Shown here: one piece after another, positions 44,915-54,570 of the stretch
Layout of the letters: every line of letters starts with the position of its first letter
Position numbering within the stretch: position 1 is the first letter of the stretch
DNA from: an uncultured Helicobacter sp.
GTDB taxonomy: Bacteria > Campylobacterota > Campylobacteria > Campylobacterales > Helicobacteraceae
Direction: 5' to 3'
DNA: 64,000 nt
NCBI GenBank assembly: GCA_949298825.1
Contig: CASFYB010000006.1
Coordinates: forward strand, 1 to 64,000
Made by a program: the position numbers and the translations under genes
Notes under the pieces: generated by a model
Database searches by the model: none
Told to the model about the DNA's origin: nothing
Seen by the model: only the letters and a program-made list of their open reading frames with translations

Positions 44915-45814
44915 ATGAAGCAGACAACTATACAAAAAAGAGTAGAGCTTGTTGGTATCGGGTTGCACAAGGGTGTGCCTGTAAAGATGGTACTTGATCC
45001 ACTACCTAAAGATAGCGGGATTATTTTTTATCGCAGTGATTTGGGCGTGGAAATACCACTTAAGCCTAGTAATGTGAGCAATACAATGATGGCTACTGTG
45101 CTTGCTAATGGAGATGCAAAGATCTCTACTATTGAGCATTTAATGTCAGCTGTCTATGCTTATGGTATAGATAATCTTAAAATCTCTGTAGATAATGAAG
45201 AGATTCCAATCATGGATGGTAGTGCTATTGGGTATTGCATGCTTTTAGATGAGGCGGGTATTAGCGAGCTTGATGCAAACAAAAAGGTCATGGCTATTAA
45301 AAAGCCTATCGAAGTAAAAGATGGGGATAAATTTGTAAGAATTGAGCCTAGCCAAAGAAGTGTATTTGACTTTAGTATAGATTTTGCTCATCCAGCCATC
45401 AGAAAGCAGAGCTATAAGTTTATTTTTAGCAAGCAACGATACAAAGAAGAGATAGCTAGAGCACGTACTTTTGGTTTTTTGCAAGATGTGAATTATTTGC
45501 GTTCACAAGGACTTGGGCTTGGTGGAGACTTGAGCAACTGTATTGTGCTGGATGAAAATGGAATCTTAAATAAAGAAGGCTTGCGCTATAAAGAAGAGTT
45601 TGTGCGTCATAAGATTTTAGATGCGATTGGAGATATGGCAATTTTAGGTATGCCAATTCTTGGTAGCTATGTATCTTTTGCAGGCAGCCATAAGCTAAAC
45701 TCACTTTTGACAAAAAAGATTTTAGAAGAGCAGGATGCCTATGAGCTTTTAGAGTTGCTAGAAGAGGAGAGGGAAGCAGAGCTTGTTAAAGAGATGCAAA
45801 AAGAGTTTGCATAA
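44915..45814 (+). CDS. lpxC: UDP-3-O-acyl-N-acetylglucosamine deacetylase
   Basis: A 299-residue zinc deacetylase that commits to lipid A synthesis. Zinc ligands are in STIEHLMSA (His), [11 protein letters not shown] (His and Asp) and the general acid-base region ends in ...SHKLNS. The chosen ATG 44915 has GAGGAAAG upstream; GTG 44903 is rejected. It sits between minC and a TsaB-like gene. Confidence 0.96.
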   Translation: MKQTTIQKRVELVGIGLHKGVPVKMVLDPLPKDSGIIFYRSDLGVEIPLKPSNVSNTMMATVLANGDAKISTIEHLMSAVYAYGIDNLKISVDNEEIPIMDGSAIGYCMLLDEAGISELDANKKVMAIKKPIEVKDGDKFVRIEPSQRSVFDFSIDFAHPAIRKQSYKFIFSKQRYKEEIARARTFGFLQDVNYLRSQGLGLGGDLSNCIVLDENGILNKEGLRYKEEFVRHKILDAIGDMAILGMPILGSYVSFAGSHKLNSLLTKKILEEQDAYELLELLEEEREAELVKEMQKEFA

Positions 45815-46266
45815 TGTCTTATGATCTTTTACTTATACCATTGCGCAGTGGCATAAGATATGGAATCTATCATAACAATAGCCTTTATAAGCAGGGGCTT
45901 ATGGAGGGGAAGAGCTTAGATTCTCTTATAGGGCTTTGGATGGAGATTAAAGATAAATATGTGATTGGCCGGATCTTTTATGCAAGGGGTCCAGGTAGTC
46001 TTTCTGCTCTAAAGCTTTTGCATATTTTTGTACATACTTTGGCTATAACTAGCCAGATAGAGCTTTTTGCAACCGATAGTTTTTATTTTAGCCAGCATCC
46101 TATCCTAGCTTTTGGGAATCAATATTTTATCAAACAGCATCAAGAGATAGTTTTAAAGACTTTTGATGCAAAAATACAAGATGAGATTCCAGATTTGCCC
46201 AAGAGTCTTAATGATAAAGATTTTACTTCCCCATTAGAGCCACTTTATGTCTTACCAGCACTCTAG
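45814..46266 (+). CDS. tsaB: TsaB-like protein (tRNA threonylcarbamoyladenosine pathway)
   Basis: A 150-residue protein in the place of the TsaB homologue downstream of lpxC in H. pylori. IFYARGPGSLSALKLLHIFVHTLA fits the TsaB G-P-G-S-F motif that begins the conserved helix. TsaB and TsaD together modify A37 of ANN-decoding tRNAs. It is shorter than the typical 220-residue form, as in other epsilonproteobacteria. Its first base is the last base of the lpxC stop. Confidence 0.7.
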   Translation: MSYDLLLIPLRSGIRYGIYHNNSLYKQGLMEGKSLDSLIGLWMEIKDKYVIGRIFYARGPGSLSALKLLHIFVHTLAITSQIELFATDSFYFSQHPILAFGNQYFIKQHQEIVLKTFDAKIQDEIPDLPKSLNDKDFTSPLEPLYVLPAL

Positions 46267-47065
46267 CCTAGATTTAAAGACCCTGTTATCATGTGCTTTA
46301 AGTGCAGCTGATGCTGCAAATAAGGCTATTATGCAGCATTATGGTGAGATGGAACATGAGCTAAAAGAAGATGGCTCCCCTCTTAGCAAGGCAGATTTGG
46401 CAGCCCATGGAGCTATTTGCAAGATTTTAGAAGAAGAGAGCCTAGCTATTTGTTCAGAAGAAAGCATTTTATCCTATGAGAAAAGATGTTTGCTTGAAGC
46501 ATTTTGGCTTGTTGATCCTTTAGATGGCACTAAGGACTTTTTGGTTAGAAATGGAAATTTTACTACCAATATCGCTCTTGTCTATGGTGATGAAGTCATC
46601 TTAGGTGTGATAGGTGTGCCTGTAAATGGGGAGCTATATTATGCGATTAAGGGGAGAGGAGCGTATAAAAAGCTTGGAGATAAAATCTTTGCGCTAAAAG
46701 GAGAAAGTGAAAATAAAATCCCTATAGCCTGTGATTCTATTCATCATAGTACAGAAAAGATACAAGAGTTTATTAATGCCCATCAACTAGAGACTAGAAA
46801 GATTGGTAGTGCATTAAAGTTCTGTGCACTAGCTAGTGGAGCAGTGGATATCTACCCTCGCTTTAATGGGAGTAGTGAATGGGATAGCGCAGCAGGTGAT
46901 CTGATAGTAAGAGAGAGCGGAGGAATGGTTTTATCTATTTTGGATAAAAGGCCTTTAAAATACAATAAATCTGATTTAAGAAATCCACATTTTATCGCCT
47001 TTGGTAAGAATCAAATAGGCGGTGAGATTTACCAAAAATTTCTAACTAGCAAGGATCTAGCCTAA
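46247..47065 (+). CDS. cysQ: 3'(2'),5'-bisphosphate nucleotidase (inositol monophosphatase family)
   Basis: A 272-residue phosphatase with the two metal motifs WLVDPLDGTKDF (about 90-101) and EWDSAAGDLIV (about 205-215), and an acidic EE before them (ICSEES). CysQ removes PAP made in sulphate assimilation. The start overlaps the TsaB-like gene by 20 bases. Substrate is inferred from family similarity. Confidence 0.88.
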   Translation: MSYQHSSLDLKTLLSCALSAADAANKAIMQHYGEMEHELKEDGSPLSKADLAAHGAICKILEEESLAICSEESILSYEKRCLLEAFWLVDPLDGTKDFLVRNGNFTTNIALVYGDEVILGVIGVPVNGELYYAIKGRGAYKKLGDKIFALKGESENKIPIACDSIHHSTEKIQEFINAHQLETRKIGSALKFCALASGAVDIYPRFNGSSEWDSAAGDLIVRESGGMVLSILDKRPLKYNKSDLRNPHFIAFGKNQIGGEIYQKFLTSKDLA

Positions 47066-47758
47066 ATAGGCAAGAGAATCTAAAAGCCCGCTTAAGATCC
47101 CTATCCCAAGCATGATTAATAGGATGCCAGATATGATTTCTATCTTTCTTATATGGGCTTTAAAAAAGGCAATAGCTTTGAGTGCTTTTGAAAATACAAG
47201 TGCACAAAGTATAAAAGGGATGGCTAATCCAAGGAAAAAAACTAGCATCAAGGATAGGCCATAGTTTTGGTTAGAGCTAGCAAGCAGGATGATGCTAGCA
47301 AAAATAGGGCCTATGCATGGTGTCCAGCCTAATGCAAAGCTTGTGCCAAGTATAAAGGGTGTTAGTAATCTATGAAAGCGCATATTTTTACCAAACTCAA
47401 AATGTAGATTCTTATAAAGCCATTTAAGGCGCAATAGCCCTAAAAAGTGAAGACCAAAAAATAAAATAATAATCCCGGAGGCTTGCTTGATCCATGATGG
47501 AGCTATGATATCAATCAGTCTGGCCATCCCAGCTCCTAGAATCAAAAATACCAGCATAAAACCCAAGATAAAAAAGATTGCATAGGGTAGGATGGATTTA
47601 TTATCTTGTTTTAGATCTTGTAGGCTTTGATTGGATATATAGGCCATGTAGGCTGGTATGAGAGGCAATACACATGGGCTTAAAAAACTCAAAATGCCTG
47701 CCAAAAAGGCTGCTAAAAAAGGCATCTGTGAAAAAAGCGATAAAAGCGTGTTATCCAT
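47057..47758 (-). CDS. ccdA: CcdA-type thiol-disulfide transmembrane electron carrier
   Basis: A 233-residue, six-helix protein of the CcdA/DsbD family. Two conserved cysteines are in SFLSPCVLPLIPAY (helix 1) and GWTPCIGPIFAS (helix 4), the pair that shuttles electrons from cytoplasmic thioredoxin to the periplasm. It likely reduces the thioredoxin lipoprotein encoded at 53959 for cytochrome c maturation by CcsBA. Its end overlaps cysQ by nine bases. Confidence 0.9.
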   Translation of the reverse strand: MDNTLLSLFSQMPFLAAFLAGILSFLSPCVLPLIPAYMAYISNQSLQDLKQDNKSILPYAIFFILGFMLVFLILGAGMARLIDIIAPSWIKQASGIIILFFGLHFLGLLRLKWLYKNLHFEFGKNMRFHRLLTPFILGTSFALGWTPCIGPIFASIILLASSNQNYGLSLMLVFFLGLAIPFILCALVFSKALKAIAFFKAHIRKIEIISGILLIMLGIGILSGLLDSLAYLG

Positions 47759-47870
47759 ATTCTTGGCATCCTTGTGTGATATTAGAATTAAAACATAAAA
47801 AAATAAAAATTAGTTATAATGCTCTGTTTTGGAAGCATTCTAAAAGAATAAAATGATTAAGTGAATTATT

Positions 47871-49223
47871 ATGACAGAAACTTCAGCTATTCAAGATTTC
47901 CAGTCATTAGGGCTGGGAGCTAGGGTCCTTCGTGGGGTGAGGGCAGCTGGCTTTAATACTCCAAGCCCTATCCAAGCTAAGGCTATCCCAGAAATCCTCA
48001 AACAAAATGATCTTATAGCACAAGCACAAACAGGTACAGGGAAAACAGCTGCTTTTGCGCTGCCCATTTTAGAAATGATTGACCATAGAAATGGACTTGA
48101 AGCACTTGTGATCACTCCTACGCGTGAGCTAGCTATGCAAATTAGTGATGAGATTTTTAAACTTGGAAAATTTTTGCGTACACGTACAGTTTGTGTGTAT
48201 GGTGGGCAAAGTATAAAAAAGCAATGCGATCTTATTGCCAAAAATCCTCAAGTTATGATCGCAACGCCAGGGCGTCTTTTAGATCATTTGCAAAATGGAA
48301 GACTTGAAAACTTTACTCCAAAATTTGTTGTGCTAGATGAAAGTGATGAGATGCTAGATATGGGGTTTTTAGATGAGATAGAAGAGATTTTTAATTATCT
48401 ACCCAATAATATTCAGATTCTACTCTTTTCAGCGACTATGCCTCCAGCTATTAAGAAACTTGCTGAAAAGATTTTGCATGATCCTGTGCATATTAGGATC
48501 GCTCCAGCTAATGTTATTAATACAGATATTATGCAGCGTTATTATATTGTCGAAGATAATATGAGAAAAGATGCGATTATAACGCTTTTAGATAAAGAGA
48601 AAACCAAAAAGGGCATCATTTTTACTCGCACTAAAAAAGAGGCAGATAATCTTTTTGAGTATCTCAAGGCTAGGGGATATAGAGTGCAGTGCTTGCATGG
48701 AGATATGGATCAGAGATCTAGAAGGGCAGCCATACTTGAGTTTAAAGAGAGAAAATGTGATATATTGGTAGCTACAGATGTGGCTGCAAGGGGACTTGAT
48801 GTTTCTGATGTAAGCCATGTTTTTAACTATCATATCCCTCTTAATCCGGAAGTCTATGTCCATAGAATCGGGCGTACTGGACGCGCTGGTAAGAAGGGGA
48901 GTGCTATCACTTTGGTAACACCGCTAGAGTTTAAAGAGTTAAAGAATATTCAAGAAGAAGTGGGGGGCAAACTAGAGCCATATGAAGGCAATGGCATCTC
49001 ACAAAAAGGGGTGCTCACCCACCATATCAGAGGGGAGATTTTAAAGCTTAAGGTGAGTGATGAGGCTTTTGAAATTTATGAAGAGCTTAAAGATGATAGC
49101 GATTTGCCCCAAATTACGCTTAAGTTATTGTCTTTACATTTACAGACATTAGAGAATAATTCTAAAATGCGCTCGCAAAATAAAGCTAAAGGTTCGTATA
49201 GAAGAAATAGAAGGACGCATTGA
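47871..49223 (+). CDS. DEAD-box family RNA helicase
   Basis: A 450-residue helicase with motif I AQTGTGKT, Ia TPTRELA, motif II VLDESDEMLD (DESD in place of DEAD, as in related epsilonproteobacteria), SAT, and motif VI HRIGRTGRAGK. The C-terminal tail is basic and carries RRNRRTH. It is like RhpA of H. pylori, the only DEAD helicase there, which works with RNase J. Expected to unwind RNA in degradation and translation at low temperature. Confidence 0.92.
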   Translation: MTETSAIQDFQSLGLGARVLRGVRAAGFNTPSPIQAKAIPEILKQNDLIAQAQTGTGKTAAFALPILEMIDHRNGLEALVITPTRELAMQISDEIFKLGKFLRTRTVCVYGGQSIKKQCDLIAKNPQVMIATPGRLLDHLQNGRLENFTPKFVVLDESDEMLDMGFLDEIEEIFNYLPNNIQILLFSATMPPAIKKLAEKILHDPVHIRIAPANVINTDIMQRYYIVEDNMRKDAIITLLDKEKTKKGIIFTRTKKEADNLFEYLKARGYRVQCLHGDMDQRSRRAAILEFKERKCDILVATDVAARGLDVSDVSHVFNYHIPLNPEVYVHRIGRTGRAGKKGSAITLVTPLEFKELKNIQEEVGGKLEPYEGNGISQKGVLTHHIRGEILKLKVSDEAFEIYEELKDDSDLPQITLKLLSLHLQTLENNSKMRSQNKAKGSYRRNRRTH

Positions 49224-49239
49224 TTTTTAAGGAAGAAAA

Positions 49240-50166
49240 ATGAAAGAAGCAAAATATATTTGGAAAGATGGGCAATTAGTTGAGTGGAAGGATGCTACAG
49301 TGCATATTCTTACGCACACATTACATTATGGTAATGGTGTATTTGAAGGCACAAGAGCCTATAAGAATGAGGATGGTAAGTTTGCTATTTTTCGCCTCCA
49401 AGATCACACTAGACGCCTGATGAATTCTTGTAAAATCACAGCATTAAAATGCCCCTATACACAAGAGCAGTTAGAAAAAGCGCAAGTTGAGCTTCTTAGG
49501 GCAAATCTTGATAGTTTTGATGGGAATGTTTATATTAGACCTTTAGTCTATTTGGGCTATGGGGCTATGGGTATGGATTTGCGTAAGCCACCTGTGAATG
49601 TGGCGATTGCTGCTTGGGAGTGGGGCGCATATTTAGGCGAAGATGCTATTAATAATGGCATTAAAGTAAAAACTAGCTCTTTTAGTCGAAATAGTGTAAA
49701 GTCTACCCTTAATAAGGCTAAAGCAGTATCTAACTATCTTAACTCCCAGATGGCAAAATATGAAGCTTTGGAATGTGGCTTTGAAGAGGCTTTGATGCTT
49801 GATGAGAATGGCTTTGTAGCAGAGGGAAGTGCTGAATGTGTATTTATTGTTAGAGATGGGGTTTTGATCACTCCTCCTCATGACTATGCTTTAGAATCAA
49901 TTACACAAGATACTGTTGTGCAGATCGCTAAAGATATGGGCATTAGTGTAGTAGAAAGAAGAATCACTAGAGATGAGTTTTATATAGCAGATGAAGCATT
50001 TTTTACAGGTACAGCCGCAGAAATTACACCTATTGCGTCTCTTGATTTTAGAAATATTGGCAATGGTAGGGTGGGCGAAATGACCAAGGCCTTGCAAAAT
50101 CGATTTTTTGATATCGTGCAGGGACGAGACAAAAAATTTAACCATTTCTTGACCTATATTGATTAA
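49240..50166 (+). CDS. ilvE: Branched-chain amino-acid aminotransferase
   Basis: A 308-residue class IV PLP aminotransferase for leucine, isoleucine and valine. HTLHYGNGVFEGTRAYK (about 25-41) and the PLP-lysine area NKAKAVSNYLNSQMAK (about 155-170) are diagnostic, as are EGSAECVFIV and FFTGTAAEITPI. The length is normal for IlvE. It lies 16 bases after the helicase. Confidence 0.95.
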   Translation: MKEAKYIWKDGQLVEWKDATVHILTHTLHYGNGVFEGTRAYKNEDGKFAIFRLQDHTRRLMNSCKITALKCPYTQEQLEKAQVELLRANLDSFDGNVYIRPLVYLGYGAMGMDLRKPPVNVAIAAWEWGAYLGEDAINNGIKVKTSSFSRNSVKSTLNKAKAVSNYLNSQMAKYEALECGFEEALMLDENGFVAEGSAECVFIVRDGVLITPPHDYALESITQDTVVQIAKDMGISVVERRITRDEFYIADEAFFTGTAAEITPIASLDFRNIGNGRVGEMTKALQNRFFDIVQGRDKKFNHFLTYID

Positions 50167-50197
50167 GATAGTTGAAATTTGTTTTTAAGGAGCGTTG

Positions 50198-51307
50198 ATG
50201 CCCATTGATTTAAATGAACATCTAAAAAATAAGAGTAAGAATAATGAAAAAAGAGAGGAGAAAAGGGGTAGTGATATAAGAGATGAGCTGCCACCGCGTC
50301 GACCTACTAGAAATTCTGGTGGGTATTTTTCCTCAAACCCGGTGAGTAATAAAAATTTATTTTTTATTATCGGGGCTATTGTTATTTTAGTTTTATTGGT
50401 AGTTTTAAGACCTTTTGTTGTGATTAACTCAGGTCAAGTTGGAATCAAGGTCACTGCCGGTGAATACGATACTACACCACTTCAACCTGGAATCAGATTT
50501 TTCATCCCATTGATACAAAATATCATTGTTATGGACACAAAGGTAAGGGTGTTAAATTTCTCAAGCACGGAGGATATGGGAGATTTTGGTCGTCGCAATG
50601 AAGGTGTGATGAGAAATGAAGCAATTAGTGTGATGGATTCTAGAGGGTTGACAGTATCTATTGAGTTGACAGTCCAATACCAGCTTAATTCCCAGAATGC
50701 ACCTATAACATTGGCAACTTATGGTCCTAATTGGGAGTTGAGCATTATTAACTCTACGGTAAGAGATGTAGTAAGGAATGTTATTGGTCGCTATCCAGCA
50801 GAAGAGCTGCCTACTAAGCGCAATGAGATTGCTAAGCTTATAGATGATGGCATTAGAAGTGAGATTGCCAAAAGAGATAATAGTCCTGTGGAGCTAAAGT
50901 CTGTGCAGTTAAGAGAGATTGTTTTGCCTTTGAAGATAAAAGAGCAGATTGAAAAAGTGCAGATCGCGCGTCAAGAAGCAGAGCGTGTGCGCTATGAAGT
51001 AGATAGATCTAAGCAAGAAGCAGAAAAGGTAGCAGCCCTAGCTAAGGGTGAGGCTGAGGCCAATAGAATCAAAGCTCAAGGAAGCGCAGATGCTATTATT
51101 ATTGAGGCCAAAGCTAAGGCTAATGCAAATAAGGCTATTGCTGAAAGTCTTAATGAAAGGCTTTTAAAATTGCGAGAGATTGAAGTGCAGGGTAAATTTA
51201 ATGAAGCATTAAAGGAAAATAAGGATGCACAGATTTTTCTTATGCCTGGTGGAGCTGTACCAAATTTATGGGTAGATTCTAAGAAAAAGGCAGCAGCTAG
51301 CAACTAA
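50198..51307 (+). CDS. SPFH/prohibitin-domain membrane protein (HflK-like)
   Basis: A 369-residue protein with a hydrophilic N-terminus, one helix (about 53-72) and a prohibitin/SPFH domain (about 75-250; NSGQVGIKVTAGEYDTTPLQPG), then a charged coiled coil (IEKVQIARQEAERVRYEVDRSKQEAEKVAAL). It resembles H. pylori HP0248 in place and form. SPFH proteins scaffold membranes and proteases such as FtsH. ATG 50198 is chosen because AAGGAG fits it better than TTG 50195. Confidence 0.85.
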   Translation: MPIDLNEHLKNKSKNNEKREEKRGSDIRDELPPRRPTRNSGGYFSSNPVSNKNLFFIIGAIVILVLLVVLRPFVVINSGQVGIKVTAGEYDTTPLQPGIRFFIPLIQNIIVMDTKVRVLNFSSTEDMGDFGRRNEGVMRNEAISVMDSRGLTVSIELTVQYQLNSQNAPITLATYGPNWELSIINSTVRDVVRNVIGRYPAEELPTKRNEIAKLIDDGIRSEIAKRDNSPVELKSVQLREIVLPLKIKEQIEKVQIARQEAERVRYEVDRSKQEAEKVAALAKGEAEANRIKAQGSADAIIIEAKAKANANKAIAESLNERLLKLREIEVQGKFNEALKENKDAQIFLMPGGAVPNLWVDSKKKAAASN

Positions 51308-51325
51308 ATATTTGGGGAGTAGAGT

Positions 51326-51844
51326 ATGCAAGAGATGATAGCTGGGACTTTGCACAGGATGTTGCATGGCATGGATCTAGCTAGCATCTTGGTAGGTGCT
51401 TTTTTATTCCTACTTTTTGTGCTATTTTTTACTATTGGATTGCGTGCAAGAGGTGGATTTTTTAGATTCCTATATTTTTTATTATCAGTTGTTTTTCTAT
51501 TTGGCATCCCCCCAGCCATTGTTTATAGTTCAAAGTATTATTTTCATAAGATTGAGATTACTTATAATCACTCTAGACCCTTAATGTATAGTAATTCTTT
51601 TTTAATAGATATAGGATTTAAAAATAATGGTAAATTGGCTTTAAATAAGTGTTTGATCACCATTATCCCCAAGCGCAAAGTCCAGAATCTACTAAATAAG
51701 ATACGCGATACTCTCAACCCTATAGTTTATATTAGCTATCCTTTTAGTCAAAAAATACCAGTTGGCAAATCCTATGAGGCCTCAAAGATTTTGCCCTATC
51801 AGTATAAAAAATATGATTTTAATTTTGAGATTAATTGTAGATAG
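51326..51844 (+). CDS. DUF2393-type membrane protein
   Basis: A 172-residue protein with two helices in its first 75 residues and a beta-rich periplasmic domain (IDIGFKNNGKLALNKCLITII). It follows the SPFH gene by 18 bases with GGGGAG before ATG 51326. The epsilonproteobacterial DUF2393 family shows this layout; its role is unknown, but the fixed place after the SPFH gene suggests a joint function. Confidence 0.6.
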   Translation: MQEMIAGTLHRMLHGMDLASILVGAFLFLLFVLFFTIGLRARGGFFRFLYFLLSVVFLFGIPPAIVYSSKYYFHKIEITYNHSRPLMYSNSFLIDIGFKNNGKLALNKCLITIIPKRKVQNLLNKIRDTLNPIVYISYPFSQKIPVGKSYEASKILPYQYKKYDFNFEINCR

Positions 51845-52507
51845 TTAGTAGATTGATCCTAGTGTGGCTATGGCCATGGCTGCACATTCACTTTTTAGTG
51901 TCAGCTCCCCAAAAGAAAGTTTTTTATCAAAACCTTCTCTCTCTTGATTGCTAAAGCCTCCCTCAGGCCCTATGATAATTCCATTTGCAAGGTTATGATT
52001 CTGTGATATTGTTTGACCTCCAAAATCTAGCATATATGCATCAGGATAGCAAGCAATAATTTGGGTGAAATCTTTTAGGATTTCTATTTGCATTAATGAG
52101 TTTCTGCCACATTGCTCGCATGATTGTATAAGGATTTTTTCTAGTTTTTCAAGATTGATTTTTTCGTTTCTTTGAGAGCGTTGGGCATAAAATAGAGTTA
52201 GCTTTTGGACATTTAGCTGGTTTAAAAAGGGCAGGGTATTGTAGATATTTTTTGCTTCAGTGATAGCCCAAATTAGATGGGTATTTGTGTTTTTTGTTAT
52301 ATATTCTTGTGAGTTTATGCATTTTAATTTAGCTGATTTTTTATTGATCTCTAGATGAGTGTAGGTATAAATTTTGTTTTCTTTAAGATTGCAAAAATTT
52401 AGATTCTCATTTTTGTGAGTGCGGCGAGCAAGATAGAGATGTCTAAACTGCTCATCCTTGATTTCTAAAAGTTCTAAGCCTGCATTTTCATGATAGCAAA
52501 ATTTCAA
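51845..52507 (-). CDS. rsmE: 16S rRNA m3U1498 methyltransferase
   Basis: A 220-residue SPOUT methyltransferase with the C-terminal knot: GIIIGPEGGFSNQEREGF, then LGELTLKSECAAMAIATLGS. The N-terminal PUA-like part (HLYLARRTHKNENLNFCN) is RsmE-like. It overlaps the membrane-protein gene upstream by four bases and abuts the DUF2393 gene at its stop. Confidence 0.92.
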   Translation of the reverse strand: MKFCYHENAGLELLEIKDEQFRHLYLARRTHKNENLNFCNLKENKIYTYTHLEINKKSAKLKCINSQEYITKNTNTHLIWAITEAKNIYNTLPFLNQLNVQKLTLFYAQRSQRNEKINLEKLEKILIQSCEQCGRNSLMQIEILKDFTQIIACYPDAYMLDFGGQTISQNHNLANGIIIGPEGGFSNQEREGFDKKLSFGELTLKSECAAMAIATLGSIY

Positions 52508-52929
52508 AATTTAGCCCCTAAAATCCCCATAGCAATAATAAGAATAATACTCTCTATGCTATAGAGAAGTTTGCAAAATTTTACATAAGATTTCATACCA
52601 GATTCTGAAATGCGTGCTGTTTTTAACAGGTTTTTACGTCTAATCTCACAGACTAAAATAACAAATAGAATAATAAGCATGGCCACAATGCGCCAAGAAA
52701 ACTCAAATCCTAGCATCGCCCAAATAGATATGCCTATTAAAAAAGTGATGCTTAAAAGCAAGAAAATAAGTGGCATGCAAAACCATATTTTTTTGTTTAG
52801 CTTGGCATAGTTTTTTTCAAAGAATGTATTAAAAAGATTGAATATAAAAACAGGCAATAATAAAGATACGAAAATATGATGATAAAAGATGAGTGAAGAG
52901 ATAGCCAAGTTTACGCCATTTGATTCCAT
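52504..52929 (-). CDS. Four-helix membrane protein of unknown function
   Basis: A 141-residue protein with four hydrophobic helices (about 10-30, 50-70, 80-98, 120-138) and few charged residues. ATG 52929 has AAGGAG upstream. It lies between rsmE and the divergent hemH, as in H. pylori. Possible relation to CopD-like or cytochrome b561-type proteins is not supported, since no conserved histidine pattern stands out. Confidence 0.55.
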   Translation of the reverse strand: MESNGVNLAISSLIFYHHIFVSLLLPVFIFNLFNTFFEKNYAKLNKKIWFCMPLIFLLLSITFLIGISIWAMLGFEFSWRIVAMLIILFVILVCEIRRKNLLKTARISESGMKSYVKFCKLLYSIESIILIIAMGILGAKF

Positions 52930-53005
52930 TTAAACTCCTTATTGTTGGGGTTTGATTATAGCGTATTAACTTTATTTTAATACTATTTACAGCTTTATCA
53001 AATAT

Positions 53006-53011
53006 AAGGGG
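53006..53011 (+). promoter_or_regulatory. hemH: Ribosome binding site deciding a non-standard hemH start
   Basis: AAGGGG lies six bases before ATA at 53018-53020. No ATG, GTG or TTG is in frame between the stop at 52967 and ATG 53045, which comes after the core first strand of the protein. Confidence 0.5.
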
Positions 53012-53017
53012 TGTGCT

Positions 53018-53956
53018 ATAAAAGAGGGTGTATTACTTTTAAATATGGGAGGTCCTAATCACCTTAGTGAAGTGGAAGTTTTTTTAAAAAACATGTTTGC
53101 TGATCCTTATATCCTCACATTGAAGTCTGCTTTTATGCGAAAGATTTTAGGTGGGATAATTGTAAAAAAGCGTTTAGAGGCTGCCAAAAATAATTATCGT
53201 GCTATTGGTGGAAAATCTCCAATTACCCCTTTAACTTTTTCTCTTACAAAAAAACTCCAAGAGCTTGATTTAGATCGATTTTATTCTTATGCGATGCGCT
53301 ATACCCCTCCTTATACTACTTTAGCATTAGAAGAGATGCGTCAAAAGGGGATTGAAAAGATACACCTTTTTAGTATGTACCCTCAATATTCTAGTGCTAC
53401 GACATTATCTTCTTTTGTTGATGTTAGATCTGCCTTACAGAAATTAGATTATTCACCCAAAATACGCGTGATTGAGCGCTATCACAATCATCCAGACTAT
53501 ATTAAAATGTGTGCAAACCTTGTGATTGAGACGCTTGGTAATAGGGATGCATCTGATTTTGTTTTAGTATTTTCGGCTCATTCTTTGCCAGAGAGTTTTA
53601 TCAAAAATAATGACCCCTATCAAAGAGAGTGCGAAGAGAGCCTAGAGCTTTTAAAAACAGAGTTTCAAAATAGAGGCATAGAGTTTAAGGATATCCTTTT
53701 ATCCTATCAGAGTAAGATTGGGCCAGTAAAATGGATAGGACCAAGTACAAAAGAGATTTTATCATCATTGAGGGGACAGGATGTCTTGATCTCCCCGCTT
53801 GGTTTTAGTATTGATAATTCAGAGACAATTTATGAAATTGATATAGAATACAGAGAGCTGGCTAAACAAATTGGCATAGGCGAGTTTTTGCTTTGTCCTT
53901 GTCCTAATGATTCATTAGAGTTTGCAAGATTGATTTTAGAGCTGCTTAAGGAGTGA
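53018..53956 (+). CDS. hemH: Ferrochelatase (apparently non-ATG start)
   Basis: A 312-residue enzyme that inserts iron into protoporphyrin IX. The catalytic histidine is in SAHSLPESFI; PQYSSATTLSS and SYQSKIGPVKWIGPST are family motifs, and the C-terminal ISPLGFSIDNSETIYEID holds the conserved Glu. The first ATG in frame (53045) would start at MGGPN and cut the strand EGVLLLN that all ferrochelatases need. The frame is open upstream without any standard start codon; ATA 53018, six bases after AAGGGG, gives MKEGVLLLNMGGP. This is either an unusual ATA start or a single-base change or error there. Confidence 0.9.
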   Translation: MKEGVLLLNMGGPNHLSEVEVFLKNMFADPYILTLKSAFMRKILGGIIVKKRLEAAKNNYRAIGGKSPITPLTFSLTKKLQELDLDRFYSYAMRYTPPYTTLALEEMRQKGIEKIHLFSMYPQYSSATTLSSFVDVRSALQKLDYSPKIRVIERYHNHPDYIKMCANLVIETLGNRDASDFVLVFSAHSLPESFIKNNDPYQRECEESLELLKTEFQNRGIEFKDILLSYQSKIGPVKWIGPSTKEILSSLRGQDVLISPLGFSIDNSETIYEIDIEYRELAKQIGIGEFLLCPCPNDSLEFARLILELLKE

Positions 53957-53958
53957 AG

Positions 53959-54570
53959 ATGAGCCTTAAAAATTTTAGTTTTTTGGTATTGGTCGGGGTG
54001 TTTTTTCTAGGTTGCAAGGATGGTGAAAAATTAGATTCTAGTAACTTTTCATCTGGCAGTGAAGTTAGCCAGAGCGTGATGGCCAAACATGATAGCTTAG
54101 ATAAAAAGAGCTATGAGGGGTTGGAGCATATCTTTCAAGATACAAGCAAGATTCAGAGTAATGGCAAGTTTTTGATGCTGGTATTTGGTAAGAATAATTG
54201 CAGTTATTGTGAGAAGCTAAAAAAGGATATCAAAAAAGATACTGATTTGCAAAAATACATTAGCCAAAATTTTAGCCCTTATTATATTAATATTGATTAT
54301 GAGAAGATGCATCATTTTAACTTTGGTGAGGGGAAAGAAAAAGGAGAGGCCAATGTCCCTACCTCGCAGTTAGCCGCACTCTATAAGATCTATGCTACTC
54401 CTACGACAGTTTTTGGTGATAAGAATGGTAGAACTATTTTAGTCATTCCAGGTTATTTGCCTGATTATAAAAAAGCTTTAGAGTTTATTGTCTCAAATAC
54501 TTGGAAGAAGGCCAAAGATTTGCAAGAAAGAAATAAACTTTTTGCAGATTATTTAGGGGCTATGAAATGA
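53959..54570 (+). CDS. Thioredoxin-fold lipoprotein for cytochrome c maturation
   Basis: A 203-residue lipoprotein: signal MSLKNFSFLVLVGVFFLGC ends in the lipobox FLGC. The active site is CSYC (about residue 85) and the cis-proline loop is YATPTTV. It is like the CcmG/DsbC-type HP0377 of H. pylori, found before ccsBA, where it reduces apocytochrome c cysteines. The start ATG 53959 has AAGGAG upstream; it overlaps the end of hemH's operon context by two bases. Confidence 0.88.
   Translation: MSLKNFSFLVLVGVFFLGCKDGEKLDSSNFSSGSEVSQSVMAKHDSLDKKSYEGLEHIFQDTSKIQSNGKFLMLVFGKNNCSYCEKLKKDIKKDTDLQKYISQNFSPYYINIDYEKMHHFNFGEGKEKGEANVPTSQLAALYKIYATPTTVFGDKNGRTILVIPGYLPDYKKALEFIVSNTWKKAKDLQERNKLFADYLGAMK

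Noticed and set aside
48962..48967. G6 run in the helicase gene, and similar six-base G runs in ccsBA and sppA, as further contingency tracts.
   Set aside because: Six bases is too short for frequent slippage and each gene is an intact housekeeping gene.
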